A stretch of DNA of 13,378 nt from Candidatus Saccharimonadota bacterium (GTDB lineage Bacteria; Patescibacteriota; Saccharimonadia; Saccharimonadales; Saccharimonadaceae): contig CAJPLU010000022.1 of the NCBI GenBank assembly GCA_905371595.1, positions 1 through 13,378 on the forward strand. The letters run 5' to 3'. The position numbers and the translations under genes are program-made. Shown piece after piece: positions 6,183-13,170 of this stretch (position 1 is the first letter of the stretch; every line of letters starts with the position of its first letter). The notes under the pieces are model-generated. The model was not told the origin of the DNA. It searched no databases and worked only from the letters and a program-made list of their open reading frames with translations.

Positions 6183-7940
6183 ATGAGCGTATCGCCAACT
6201 CGTTTTATTCGACGCTCGAGAGTTGGCTTTTTGTTTAGTATAGTGTTGGTCGTCTCGGCCATTTTTGTAGTGCAGCTTTTCGTAGTGCAGGTAGTGCGGC
6301 ATGATTACTATGTAACACAGGCTGATAATGAGCAGATTAAGAAGTTCACGCTCAAAGCGCAGCGCGGCGAGATTTACGCTATGGACGGCAGCGACCCGAA
6401 GCCGCTGGTGATGAACGAGACAGTCTATAAAGTTTGGGCTGATCCAACACAAGTATCTGATAAGCAGGCGGTGGTAGATACGCTGAATAGCGTCGCTGGC
6501 GGCAACGTAGTTGATGGTTTCGCGAAGTTGATTGATAAAAAACCTAGCCGCTACCAAATTTTGACGAAATATATTACGCGGACGCAGGCTGAATTAATCA
6601 AGAATAAAAAGCTAGCGGGTATCGGTTTCGAAGTTGGAACGCGCCGAGTTTATCCCGAGGGACGATTGGCTAGCCAGGTTTTGGGTTTTGTTAATCACGA
6701 GGGTAAGGGAGTATATGGCTTCGAGCAAGCTAATGACCGGACTTTGTCTGGGCGCGACGGTATGCTCAAAACGGTGACGGATGCTCGCGATGTACCGCTA
6801 ACAATTGGCGATAAGAATGTCCGCCAGCCGGCAGTAAATGGCCAGAGTATTGTTTTGACGATTGATCGTAATATCCAGACACAAGTCGAATCAGCGCTTG
6901 AGGCTGGTGCTAAGCGTAGTAAAGCCACTAGAGCAAGCGCTATCGTCATGGAGCCAAGTACTGGCAAAGTGCTGGCAATGGCTAATATGCCGACGTATGA
7001 TCCATCGAATATCAATACTTCTGACGTGTCGGTCTTTAATAATGATACGATTTCGCATCCGTACGAAGCGGGCTCTGATGTCAAGACTTTCACGGTAGCG
7101 ACCGGAATCGACAAAGGCGTTATCTCGCCGCAGAGTACTTACAACAATACTGGCAAAATCAAGGTTGAAGACATCACGATCAATAACGCTTCTAAAAATA
7201 GCTTCTTGAACGGCGACATTACTATGCAGACAGCGCTGAACTGGTCGCTGAATACTGGTATGGTAACGATTGCGCAGCGGCTGGGAAATGGTTCTTATAT
7301 TACTCGCGGCGCTCGCGATACGATTTATGATTACTTTTATAATCGTTTCCGGCTGGGGCAGTTGACTGGTATTGAGCTGGCGAATGAGGCGGGCGGCACA
7401 GTTATCTCGCCAGCACAGCAAGAAGGTAATGCTGTGCGTTACAGTAATATGGTGTTTGGCCAGGGTATGAATGTGACAATGCTGCAGGTGGCAAGTGGTT
7501 TTTGTTCGGTAGTTAATGGCGGCGTATATCACGCGCCAACGATTATTAACGGTACGATGGGCGATGGCGGCAAGTTTGCGGCTACGGCGGCGAAGACCAG
7601 CGCTCGTGCTATCAGCGAAGCTTCGTCGCAGACAGTGCGCGAAATGGTGCATCAGGCTCATTATGCAACATATAAGCCGCATGACGACTCGGAACGCTGG
7701 CTAGTCGGCGGCAAGACTGGTACTTCGCAGGTGATTGTTAATGGTAAGTACGATGATAATGAGACAATTGGTACTTATCTGGGTTTTGGCGGCGAATACG
7801 GCAAAATTCCGCGTTACGTTATCATGGTAGAGATAGCGGCAGACGGCCGCGGTATGGGCGGCGGCTCGGATGCCAAGCCTATTTTCAACGAGATATCCAA
7901 CTGGATGATAAAATACTTAAAATTAGCCCCGAGAGAGTAG
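6183..7940 (+). CDS. ftsI: Class B penicillin-binding protein (FtsI/PBP2-type DD-transpeptidase)
   Basis: This septal transpeptidase cross-links peptidoglycan outside the membrane. The 585-residue product has a basic cytoplasmic tip, a membrane anchor at about 14-38, a dimerisation/pedestal domain at about 55-205 (with RRVYPEGRLASQVLGFVN at 154-171) and a transpeptidase domain at about 245-575. Catalytic motifs are complete: SxxK as S298-D-V-K301, SxN as S355-L-N357, and KTGT at 511-514. The box around the nucleophile reads EAGSDVK rather than the usual EPGSTxK, a modest departure. No PASTA domain follows. AGGAG at 6168-6172 lies 10 bases before ATG 6183 and overlaps the ftsL stop. It presumably partners the FtsW encoded downstream. 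MurE and MurF, which often follow ftsI, are missing. Confidence 0.94.
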   Translation: MSVSPTRFIRRSRVGFLFSIVLVVSAIFVVQLFVVQVVRHDYYVTQADNEQIKKFTLKAQRGEIYAMDGSDPKPLVMNETVYKVWADPTQVSDKQAVVDTLNSVAGGNVVDGFAKLIDKKPSRYQILTKYITRTQAELIKNKKLAGIGFEVGTRRVYPEGRLASQVLGFVNHEGKGVYGFEQANDRTLSGRDGMLKTVTDARDVPLTIGDKNVRQPAVNGQSIVLTIDRNIQTQVESALEAGAKRSKATRASAIVMEPSTGKVLAMANMPTYDPSNINTSDVSVFNNDTISHPYEAGSDVKTFTVATGIDKGVISPQSTYNNTGKIKVEDITINNASKNSFLNGDITMQTALNWSLNTGMVTIAQRLGNGSYITRGARDTIYDYFYNRFRLGQLTGIELANEAGGTVISPAQQEGNAVRYSNMVFGQGMNVTMLQVASGFCSVVNGGVYHAPTIINGTMGDGGKFAATAAKTSARAISEASSQTVREMVHQAHYATYKPHDDSERWLVGGKTGTSQVIVNGKYDDNETIGTYLGFGGEYGKIPRYVIMVEIAADGRGMGGGSDAKPIFNEISNWMIKYLKLAPRE

Positions 7941-7949
7941 GGTAGGGAG

Positions 7950-7955
7950 TATAAT
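7950..7955 (+). promoter_or_regulatory. Perfect -10 box TATAAT before mraY
   Basis: TATAAT ends 6 bases before ATG 7962, in the 21-base gap after ftsI. GGGAG at 7945-7949 directly upstream could serve as a Shine-Dalgarno only at a long 12-base distance. The box suggests an internal, leaderless start for mraY-ftsW-murG in addition to read-through from ftsI. No good -35 is seen. Confidence 0.55.
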
Positions 7956-7961
7956 GGTAAT

Positions 7962-8996
7962 ATGTCGATTGTAACTTTTGGAAACGAATTGAACTCGGTT
8001 TTTCTAATGAGCTTGATGGCGTTTCTACTGGCGATGCTGCTAACGCCAGTATATACATATTTTGCTTACAAATATAAATTCTGGAAAACACAGCGTACGG
8101 CAGCGGTAACTGGCGAAAAACTCAAGATTTTTAACTTATTACATAAGAAGAAAATCGAGCGGCATATTCCGACCATGGCGGGAATAATTGCCGTAGTGGC
8201 GATTATGGCGGTGACGCTGGCCTTTAATCTGGATCGAGCGCAAACTTGGCTGCCATTGGCGGCGTTAGTTGGCGGCGCGGCGATTGGTTTGATTGATGAT
8301 ATTTTGAATGTTTTTGGCTCTAACCGCAAGGATGCTGGCTTGCGTAGCTGGGTGAAATTTGCCATGATTATCGGCGTCGGGCTGGTGCTGGGCTGGTTTT
8401 TCTTCTGTAAGCTCAGCTACTCGTCGGTGCATATCCCATACGTTGGCGATTGGCAAATGGGCGCGTGGATTGTCGGATTGTTTGTGTTTGCGGTGGTAGC
8501 GACGGGTAACGCGGTCAATATAAGCGACGGCCTGGACGGCTTGGCGGGCGGTTTGCTGGTAATGTCGTTTTCAGCATTTGGTGTGATTGCGCTACTGCAA
8601 GGCCACTTGAAGTTAGCGGCGTTCTGCTTCACGGTGGTTGGCGCTTTGCTGAGTTATTTGTGGTTCAACATCTTTCCAGCACGGTTCTTTATGGGCGACG
8701 TTGGCAGCTTTGCTTTTGGGACGAGCTTGGGTGTAGTAGCGATGATGACCAACACGCTGTTTTTGCTGCCGATTATCGGCATATTGTTCGTGGTCGAGGC
8801 TGGGTCGAGCTTGTTGCAGATGACCAGCAAGAAATTATTCCACCGCAAGATATTCCTGTCGGCGCCGATTCATCATCATCTGGAGGCATCAGGCTGGCCA
8901 GAGGCTAAAGTGACGATGCGTTTTTGGGTGATTGCTGGCGTGGCGGCGTTTATGGGTATAGCAATGGCGATGACCGGGGGGCACATCGCTCCGTGA
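7962..8996 (+). CDS. mraY: Phospho-N-acetylmuramoyl-pentapeptide transferase MraY
   Basis: MraY moves phospho-MurNAc-pentapeptide from UDP onto undecaprenyl phosphate to give lipid I at the inner membrane face. The 344-residue polytopic protein keeps the family landmarks: RHIPTMAGI (67-75, usually PTMGG), IDD at 111-113, NAVNISDGLDGLAGG (183-197), FFMGDVGSFAFG (242-253) and the histidine motif FLSAPIHHHLEASG (298-311). Catalytic Asp and His residues are present, so it should be active. Several hydrophobic segments fit the usual ten-helix topology, and the length is slightly below the usual ~360. Its TGA overlaps the ftsW GTG (GTGA). murF and murD, common neighbours on either side, are absent. 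Confidence 0.96.
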   Translation: MSIVTFGNELNSVFLMSLMAFLLAMLLTPVYTYFAYKYKFWKTQRTAAVTGEKLKIFNLLHKKKIERHIPTMAGIIAVVAIMAVTLAFNLDRAQTWLPLAALVGGAAIGLIDDILNVFGSNRKDAGLRSWVKFAMIIGVGLVLGWFFFCKLSYSSVHIPYVGDWQMGAWIVGLFVFAVVATGNAVNISDGLDGLAGGLLVMSFSAFGVIALLQGHLKLAAFCFTVVGALLSYLWFNIFPARFFMGDVGSFAFGTSLGVVAMMTNTLFLLPIIGILFVVEAGSSLLQMTSKKLFHRKIFLSAPIHHHLEASGWPEAKVTMRFWVIAGVAAFMGIAMAMTGGHIAP

Positions 8997-10291
8997 TTGG
9001 CGCTCGGCATCGCGACAGGTACGTACAATTTACCGATGGCAAAATCCAGCGTAAACACCGGCCTGATTATTGGTTGGTGCTATGTGCGGCGTTGTTAATG
9101 CTGGTAGGAATGATAATTGTTTATTCGGTCGGGCCGCAGTATGCTAATTTGCAGAATAGTGCTTATGGCAGCGATTATTCTAGCACGTATTTCTTTTTCA
9201 AACAGCTTATGGGTATTAGCCTGGCAGTTAGTGGTTTTGTACTGTTGATATTAGTACCGTTTGATTATCTCAAGAAGTATATTTTTCAGTTAATGATGAT
9301 TGGAATTGGCTTATCGTTTTTGCTTTTTTTGATTGGAAATATTCTGCATATTGATGCAATAGCGCAGAACACGCTAGGCGCTTATCGCTGGTTTCACTTG
9401 GGACCAGTTAATTTTCAGCCGTCCGAGATGCTAAAATTAGCGATGACTTTGTATATGGCGGTGTTTTTAGGTAAACGCTACCAAGAGGGTAAGATAAACG
9501 ACTTGAAAGAAACAGTCTACCCAGCAGCGGCGCTGGTCGGCTTTTTGTTATTTATTGTCGTAGTGTTGCAAAAAGATATGGGCTCGGGGGTGGCGATAGC
9601 GGCGGCTGCGGCGTCGATATTTATGGTGAGTACGATAAGAATGAAAACTCTGATGCAAATTGCACTAGTGGGCTTGCTGTTTTTGGGGCTCACGGCAGTA
9701 ACGGCGCCGCACCGGTTGGAACGGATTACGACGTTTTTCGGAGCGAGTAAATCAGCTTCGCAAGACGATAACGATTATCATATCAAAAACGCAATGATTG
9801 CGTTGGGGACAGGCGGGTTAACTGGCCGCGGTATCGGCAAGAGTATTCAATCGACAGGCTACTTGCCAGAGGCAATTAACGATTCGATTTTTGCTGTAAT
9901 TGGCGAGATTTTTGGTTTTGCCGGGACGGTATTGGTAGTAGTGTTGTTTGCAGCTTTGTTGCTGCGGGTTTTGCGAGTTGCTGAATACTCGCCAGATATG
10001 ACCAGGCGATTGGTAGTGGCGGGTATTTTTGGCTGGTTATTTGCGCACTTCTTCATGAATATTGCATCAATGATTCATTTAGCGCCGTTAACAGGTATAA
10101 CGCTGCCGTTCTTGAGTGCCGGCGGCAGTAGTATGCTGTTTTCGGGCGCGGCTTTGGGGATTGTTTTCCAGTTATCGCGATATACTGCGCATAAACCAAT
10201 AGATATAGGAGGCCAAGATGCGGATATTAGCCGTAGGCGGCGGCTCGGGGGGTCACGTTACTCCAGTCGTCGCCGTGTTGCGAGAAGTTAA
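8993..10291 (+). CDS. ftsW: FtsW-type SEDS lipid II polymerase
   Basis: This SEDS glycosyltransferase polymerises lipid II at the septum with its cognate class B PBP. The 432-residue polytopic protein has GAYRWFHLGPVNFQPSEMLKL (129-149), LQKDMGSGVA (192-201), ALGTGGLTGRGIG (270-282), the loop LPEAINDSIFAVIGE (291-305) with the conserved Asp297, and LTGITLPFLSAGGSSM (366-381). GTG 8993 is chosen because it overlaps the mraY TGA by GTGA, giving translational coupling; the open frame extends to 8924 inside mraY but that would add an implausible Arg/Gly-rich leader. The C-terminal tail (about 414-432) is Arg/Ser-rich and cytoplasmic, and is encoded entirely within the first codons of murG. It is FtsW rather than RodA by its dcw position. 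Confidence 0.93.
   Translation: MIGARHRDRYVQFTDGKIQRKHRPDYWLVLCAALLMLVGMIIVYSVGPQYANLQNSAYGSDYSSTYFFFKQLMGISLAVSGFVLLILVPFDYLKKYIFQLMMIGIGLSFLLFLIGNILHIDAIAQNTLGAYRWFHLGPVNFQPSEMLKLAMTLYMAVFLGKRYQEGKINDLKETVYPAAALVGFLLFIVVVLQKDMGSGVAIAAAAASIFMVSTIRMKTLMQIALVGLLFLGLTAVTAPHRLERITTFFGASKSASQDDNDYHIKNAMIALGTGGLTGRGIGKSIQSTGYLPEAINDSIFAVIGEIFGFAGTVLVVVLFAALLLRVLRVAEYSPDMTRRLVVAGIFGWLFAHFFMNIASMIHLAPLTGITLPFLSAGGSSMLFSGAALGIVFQLSRYTAHKPIDIGGQDADISRRRRLGGSRYSSRRRVARS
10207..10212 (+). promoter_or_regulatory. Consensus Shine-Dalgarno AGGAGG for murG inside ftsW
   Basis: AGGAGG lies 5 bases before ATG 10218 and is read as ftsW codons. It is the only full AGGAGG preceding a gene here and shows that the organism uses canonical Shine-Dalgarno initiation alongside the predicted leaderless starts. 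Confidence 0.85.
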
Positions 10292-11405
10292 AAAACAACA
10301 GCCAGATGCAGAACTGCGGTTTTGGGTTGACCGCAAATTTAGCAAGCAAGCGCGCAATGTTATGGCTAGCTTTGATAGCTCGGTGCGCGTAGATGTCATT
10401 GCTAGCGGTAAATTACGCCGCTATCATAATCTTAGCGTTGTGCGTCAGCTGTTACGCTTACGGACGATTGTGTGGCCAAATTTTGTTGATGCACTAAAGG
10501 TGTGCGTGGGTTTTGTTCAGAGCCTAGTGAAACTAATCGCCTGGCGTCCAGACGTGATATTCACGAAAGGAGGCTACGTTTGCATGCCGGTCGGCTTGGC
10601 GGCGCATGTACTGCGCATTCCGCTGGTAATTCACGACTCAGACGCTCATCCAGGGTTAACTAATCGCGTATTGGCACGTTGGGCTGGTCGCATTGGCACT
10701 GGCGCTCCGCTAGAGTATTATCCGTACCCCAAGGCGATTAGCCGTTACGTCGGCGTACCGATCCGCGAAGGATTCAAACCGTACAGCGAGCAGCAGCGCC
10801 GTGTAGTTAAGGAAAAACTAGGATTTCCAAGTAACAGGCCGTTAGTGCTGGTTACTGGTGGCGGTTTGGGCGCGGAACGGTTGAATAATGCTGTGGCAGA
10901 TACTATTAGCGAACTTACACAGTTCACTAGCGTAATTTTAATAACTGGTACTGGCCAGTATGCCGAGATTCGGCGGCGATTGCCAGAGGATACAGATCAA
11001 GTTAAAGTTTACGATTTCGTTAGCGACGGTATGATTGATATGCTTGGTGCGGCTGATGTTGTGGTAGCACGAGCTGGTGCGACTACAATTCTCGAGCTGG
11101 CAGCGCTAGCCAAGCCAACGATTCTGGTGCCGAACGGCTTCTTGACCGGCGGTCATCAAATTAAAAATGCTAAGGTGTATGAAGATAAAGGCGCTGTCAA
11201 AGTTATCGATGAAATGCAAATGGAAAAAACGCCGCAGCTGCTCGTCGACGAGATAAAAAACGTTATTGACGATCCCGCAGAAGCACGACAAATGGGGCAG
11301 GCTTTTCTGTCGTTTGCGCACCCTGGTGCTGCTAAAGATATGGCTGATATGATTCTAGATGCTGCTAATAGCCGCCGAACAAACCCTGATAGCGCTGCAA
11401 AATGA
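10218..11405 (+). CDS. murG: UDP-GlcNAc:lipid I N-acetylglucosaminyltransferase MurG
   Basis: MurG adds GlcNAc to lipid I to make lipid II on the cytoplasmic membrane face. It is a GT-B fold enzyme; seen here are VGGGSGGHVTP (6-16), TKGGYVCMP (116-124), HDSDAHPGLTNR (139-150), VTGGGLGAERLNNAV (212-226), and ARAGATTILELAALAKPTILVP (284-305) followed by GGHQIKNA (311-318). Two boxes depart from the family: the acceptor loop usually reads HEQN.xxGLTN and the donor loop GGSxGA. At 395 residues it is longer than the usual ~355. The start is fixed by AGGAGG 5 bases upstream and lies 74 bases inside ftsW. The stop TGA forms part of the ftsQ promoter. Confidence 0.94.
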   Translation: MRILAVGGGSGGHVTPVVAVLREVKKQQPDAELRFWVDRKFSKQARNVMASFDSSVRVDVIASGKLRRYHNLSVVRQLLRLRTIVWPNFVDALKVCVGFVQSLVKLIAWRPDVIFTKGGYVCMPVGLAAHVLRIPLVIHDSDAHPGLTNRVLARWAGRIGTGAPLEYYPYPKAISRYVGVPIREGFKPYSEQQRRVVKEKLGFPSNRPLVLVTGGGLGAERLNNAVADTISELTQFTSVILITGTGQYAEIRRRLPEDTDQVKVYDFVSDGMIDMLGAADVVVARAGATTILELAALAKPTILVPNGFLTGGHQIKNAKVYEDKGAVKVIDEMQMEKTPQLLVDEIKNVIDDPAEARQMGQAFLSFAHPGAAKDMADMILDAANSRRTNPDSAAK

Positions 11406-11411
11406 TATAAT
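11403..11411 (+). promoter_or_regulatory. Extended -10 promoter TGATATAAT for ftsQ, made from the murG stop codon
   Basis: TGA (the murG stop, 11403-11405) directly followed by TATAAT (11406-11411) is an exact TGnTATAAT extended -10. Predicted transcription start is near 11418-11419, leaving a leader of only about 6 bases before ATG 11425. No Shine-Dalgarno is present. The box supports ATG 11425 over the longer frame from 11359. Confidence 0.6.
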
Positions 11412-11424
11412 TAATACCACAAGC

Positions 11425-12375
11425 ATGTTTGGTATGAGATCGAAAAAATCTAAATCACGCCGCGCCGCACAGCCTGTGCGGCGCCGTGCTGTGGTTTATG
11501 ATAACTCGCCTAGTGCGGGAACACTATTTCGGCGTAATCGTACCTTGACTGGCAGCCTCATTTCCTCGGTGCCTAGTCCTAATGAGCAATCGGCTAGCTT
11601 GCAATCGCCGCGCGTACAGGCGCACAATCTGAAGCGCAAACGTCGCTCTATCCGCTTAGCGTTGATTAGCGCATTAGTGCTAATTGCTGGTTTGGGGTGG
11701 CTGCTTACTCAGGTTATTGTCGAGCCGAAAGTGCAAATTGTCGGCACTAGTAACGATTTAGAAGTACAAACTGCCGCCCGCGATTATGCAGCAGCAATTC
11801 AAGATTATCTCTCTGCTAATCCCCTCGAGCGGCTGGCTGTAAATATCAATGCTAATAATCTTAGCCGAGCCATTCAAAGTAGATACCCAGAGGTGTCTAG
11901 CGTGTCGCCACCGGCCAAGGGTGCGTTCTGGTCGGCCGATTTTTCGGTTAATTTGCGCTCGCCAGTGGTTTATTGGCAATCTGGTAATATGAAAGCTTAT
12001 GTTGATAGCACAGGTGTCGTATTTGAACGTAATATCCTCGGTGCGTCAGTTATCGCCGTCGAGGATCAAACTGGAATTCGTGTAAGCGTTGGCAATTCAG
12101 TAATTAGCGGCCGTTTCCTGCAGTTTATCGGCAAGGTTGTGGGATATTTCAAAGAAAACAATTTTACTGTTAATAAAATGATTTTGCCAGCTAGTACTAC
12201 TCGCCAGGTGCTAGTCAGCCTTGACGGGGTGGGGTATTCGATTAAAATGACAGTTGACCACCCAGTGGCTGGCCAAGTCGAAGACGCGGTGCGTGCCATC
12301 CGCTATTTAACGAACAGAGGCGTAGCTGCAGAGTATATTGATGTGCGGGTGAGTAGGCGTGCTTTTTATAAATGA
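11425..12375 (+). CDS. ftsQ: FtsQ/DivIB-like cell division protein
   Basis: This bitopic division protein binds FtsL/FtsB outside the membrane and helps activate septal wall synthesis. The 316-residue product has a long basic cytoplasmic N-terminus (1-75, rich in Arg/Lys/Ser), a membrane segment at about 76-98 (LALISALVLIAGLGWLL), then a POTRA-like beginning (VEPKVQIVG, 99-107) and a strand-rich domain including KAYVDSTGVVFERN (about 190-203), typical of FtsQ. Sequence identity in this family is low, so the call uses topology, the Y-D-x-x-G-x-x-F motif and position after murG. ATG 11425 follows an extended -10 box; an in-frame ATG at 11434 is an alternative. ftsA and ftsZ, normal followers, are absent; a gene-poor kilobase follows instead. 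Confidence 0.85.
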   Translation: MFGMRSKKSKSRRAAQPVRRRAVVYDNSPSAGTLFRRNRTLTGSLISSVPSPNEQSASLQSPRVQAHNLKRKRRSIRLALISALVLIAGLGWLLTQVIVEPKVQIVGTSNDLEVQTAARDYAAAIQDYLSANPLERLAVNINANNLSRAIQSRYPEVSSVSPPAKGAFWSADFSVNLRSPVVYWQSGNMKAYVDSTGVVFERNILGASVIAVEDQTGIRVSVGNSVISGRFLQFIGKVVGYFKENNFTVNKMILPASTTRQVLVSLDGVGYSIKMTVDHPVAGQVEDAVRAIRYLTNRGVAAEYIDVRVSRRAFYK

Positions 12376-12419
12376 GAAAGAGGCTTTAGATAGAAGGCTA
12401 CCCCTACACTGGTGGGCTA

Positions 12420-12437
12420 TGTTCTACTTTTGTTCTA
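12420..12437 (+). promoter_or_regulatory. Heptamer direct repeat TGTTCTA-N4-TGTTCTA, copy 1
   Basis: TGTTCTA at 12420-12426 and again at 12431-12437 (spacer CTTT) has an 11-base period. Two 7-bp direct repeats with a 4-bp AT-rich spacer is the layout of Pho-box-type sites bound by OmpR/PhoB-family response regulators. The 19 bases from 12419 recur at 13170 with 17 of 19 matching. Confidence 0.5.
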
Positions 12438-12550
12438 TTAAACAGCTAAATAGGCTAGGTGAAAAAACTATATTAAAATATTGAAAATGCAAAAAGTCAA
12501 ATAAAGCAGGCGAGGCGGGAAAAGTAGTAGGGGACAATATTTTTGAAAAA

Positions 12551-12607
12551 ATGCAAATTTATTCTCATGGCGCTGAGATTTTTTCTGTGGATAACTTAGG
12601 TCTATAA
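12551..12607 (+). CDS. 18-codon mini-ORF, doubtful
   Basis: The frame starts MQIYSHGAEIF and ends at TAA 12605-12607. A TATTTT hexamer ends 7 bases before its ATG, the same geometry as the predicted leaderless genes. It has no Shine-Dalgarno at a normal distance and its sequence includes the DnaA box. In an AT-rich stretch such a short frame may well be chance. Confidence 0.15.
   Translation: MQIYSHGAEIFSVDNLGL
12586..12594 (-). promoter_or_regulatory. Consensus DnaA box (TTATCCACA)
   Basis: TGTGGATAA on the + strand is the exact reverse complement of the consensus DnaA box TTATCCACA. A one-mismatch copy, ATATCCACA, lies on the + strand at 13115-13123. Two boxes 500 bp apart do not make an origin cluster; DnaA may act here as a regulator, or the match may be chance. 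Confidence 0.4.
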
Positions 12608-12633
12608 ACATGTGCTAATTACTACAATTTAAA

Positions 12634-12651
12634 TTTCGAGTTTGTTTCGAG
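12634..12651 (+). repeat. Heptamer direct repeat TTTCGAG-N4-TTTCGAG
   Basis: TTTCGAG at 12634-12640 and 12645-12651, separated by TTTG, repeats with the same 11-base period as the TGTTCTA pairs on either side of it. It is just after a 10-bp palindrome AATTTAAATT (12627-12636 region). A binding site is possible; function unknown. Confidence 0.35.
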
Positions 12652-12708
12652 TGTATGGACTTATATCTATAGAACTGCTGGTTGGCGGTATTTTTTATAT
12701 AGCGAATA

Positions 12709-12743
12709 AAAAGTAAAAGTAAAAGTAAAAGTAAAAGTAAAAG
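12709..12743 (+). repeat. Tandem hexamer (AAAAGT) x 5.8
   Basis: Five perfect AAAAGT units at 12709-12738 are followed by a partial AAAAG to 12743. It is the only sizeable simple-sequence tract in the window and is intergenic. Such tracts can vary in copy number by slippage; a period of 6 does not match DNA helical phasing. Confidence 0.9.
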
Positions 12744-12790
12744 ATGACTCTAGTAGCGTGGTTAAGGCTCCCCATTTTAGACCAAGATTA

Positions 12791-12806
12791 ATAAGCTGCG
12801 GCTTAT
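12791..12806. other. Small hairpin ATAAGC-TGCG-GCTTAT
   Basis: A 6-bp perfect stem with a 4-base loop. No T tract follows (ATATCAAAG), so it is not a clear terminator on the + strand. On the minus strand it is followed by TAATCTTGG, also no T run. Confidence 0.4.
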
Positions 12807-12835
12807 ATCAAAGTAAAACCGTTATTCGCTAACGT

Positions 12836-12847
12836 ATGATTAATCAT
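12836..12847. other. 12-bp perfect palindrome ATGATTAATCAT
   Basis: A perfectly symmetric 12-mer in the gene-poor region, directly after a short stem CGTTA-TTCGC-TAACG. It could be an operator for a dimeric regulator. No gene start lies close to it in the window. Confidence 0.4.
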
Positions 12848-13008
12848 CCTGACAACATAGATTATAAGACGTAAAACAGACATTGTGCGACGTTAAGTCT
12901 ATGTGTAAAACATGAATGAGAATTGCATCCCTTTTACTACTGTTTTTGATTAATCTCGAAGATTTATTGTTTTACAACTTTTAGCTATTTTATATTTACC
13001 CCGCCTTT

Positions 13009-13024
13009 TATGTATGTATGTATG
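13009..13024 (+). repeat. Tandem tetramer (TATG) x 4
   Basis: Four perfect TATG units in the T-rich half of the gene-poor region. They create several in-frame-looking ATGs, which explains the spurious frame opening at 13018. Confidence 0.85.
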
Positions 13025-13170
13025 AGATTTTGTCTTTGTGTGCGTATTTGTTTGTATTTTGCCATCTTTATGCTAGTTTTTTCGAGTTTATTAGATTATT
13101 TATCGTAAAGACTTATATCCACAAAAATCCAAAGCTTTTGCATTTGAGTCCTCTGAGCGAATCATTAAAA

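Noticed and set aside
6891..7682. Long minus-strand frame opposite ftsI (263 codons)
   Set aside because: It is a shadow of the PBP gene: Arg/His/Ile-rich translation without domain motifs, fully antisense to an intact gene with all catalytic boxes.
8924..8992. Upstream extension of ftsW
   Set aside because: It lies inside mraY and encodes Gly/Arg-rich sequence unlike FtsW; GTG 8993 overlaps the mraY stop as expected for coupling.
11359..11424. Upstream extension of ftsQ
   Set aside because: It lies within murG and upstream of the extended -10 promoter; ATG 11425 gives a typical basic N-terminus.
12709..12743. CRISPR array
   Set aside because: The repeat unit is only 6 bases with no spacers; it is a simple-sequence tract.
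12751..12776. tRNA-like D-arm string (GTGGTTAAGGC)
   Set aside because: It resembles the D arm of Ser/Leu tRNAs, but no matching acceptor stem, anticodon arm or GGTTCGA-type T arm can be built around it.
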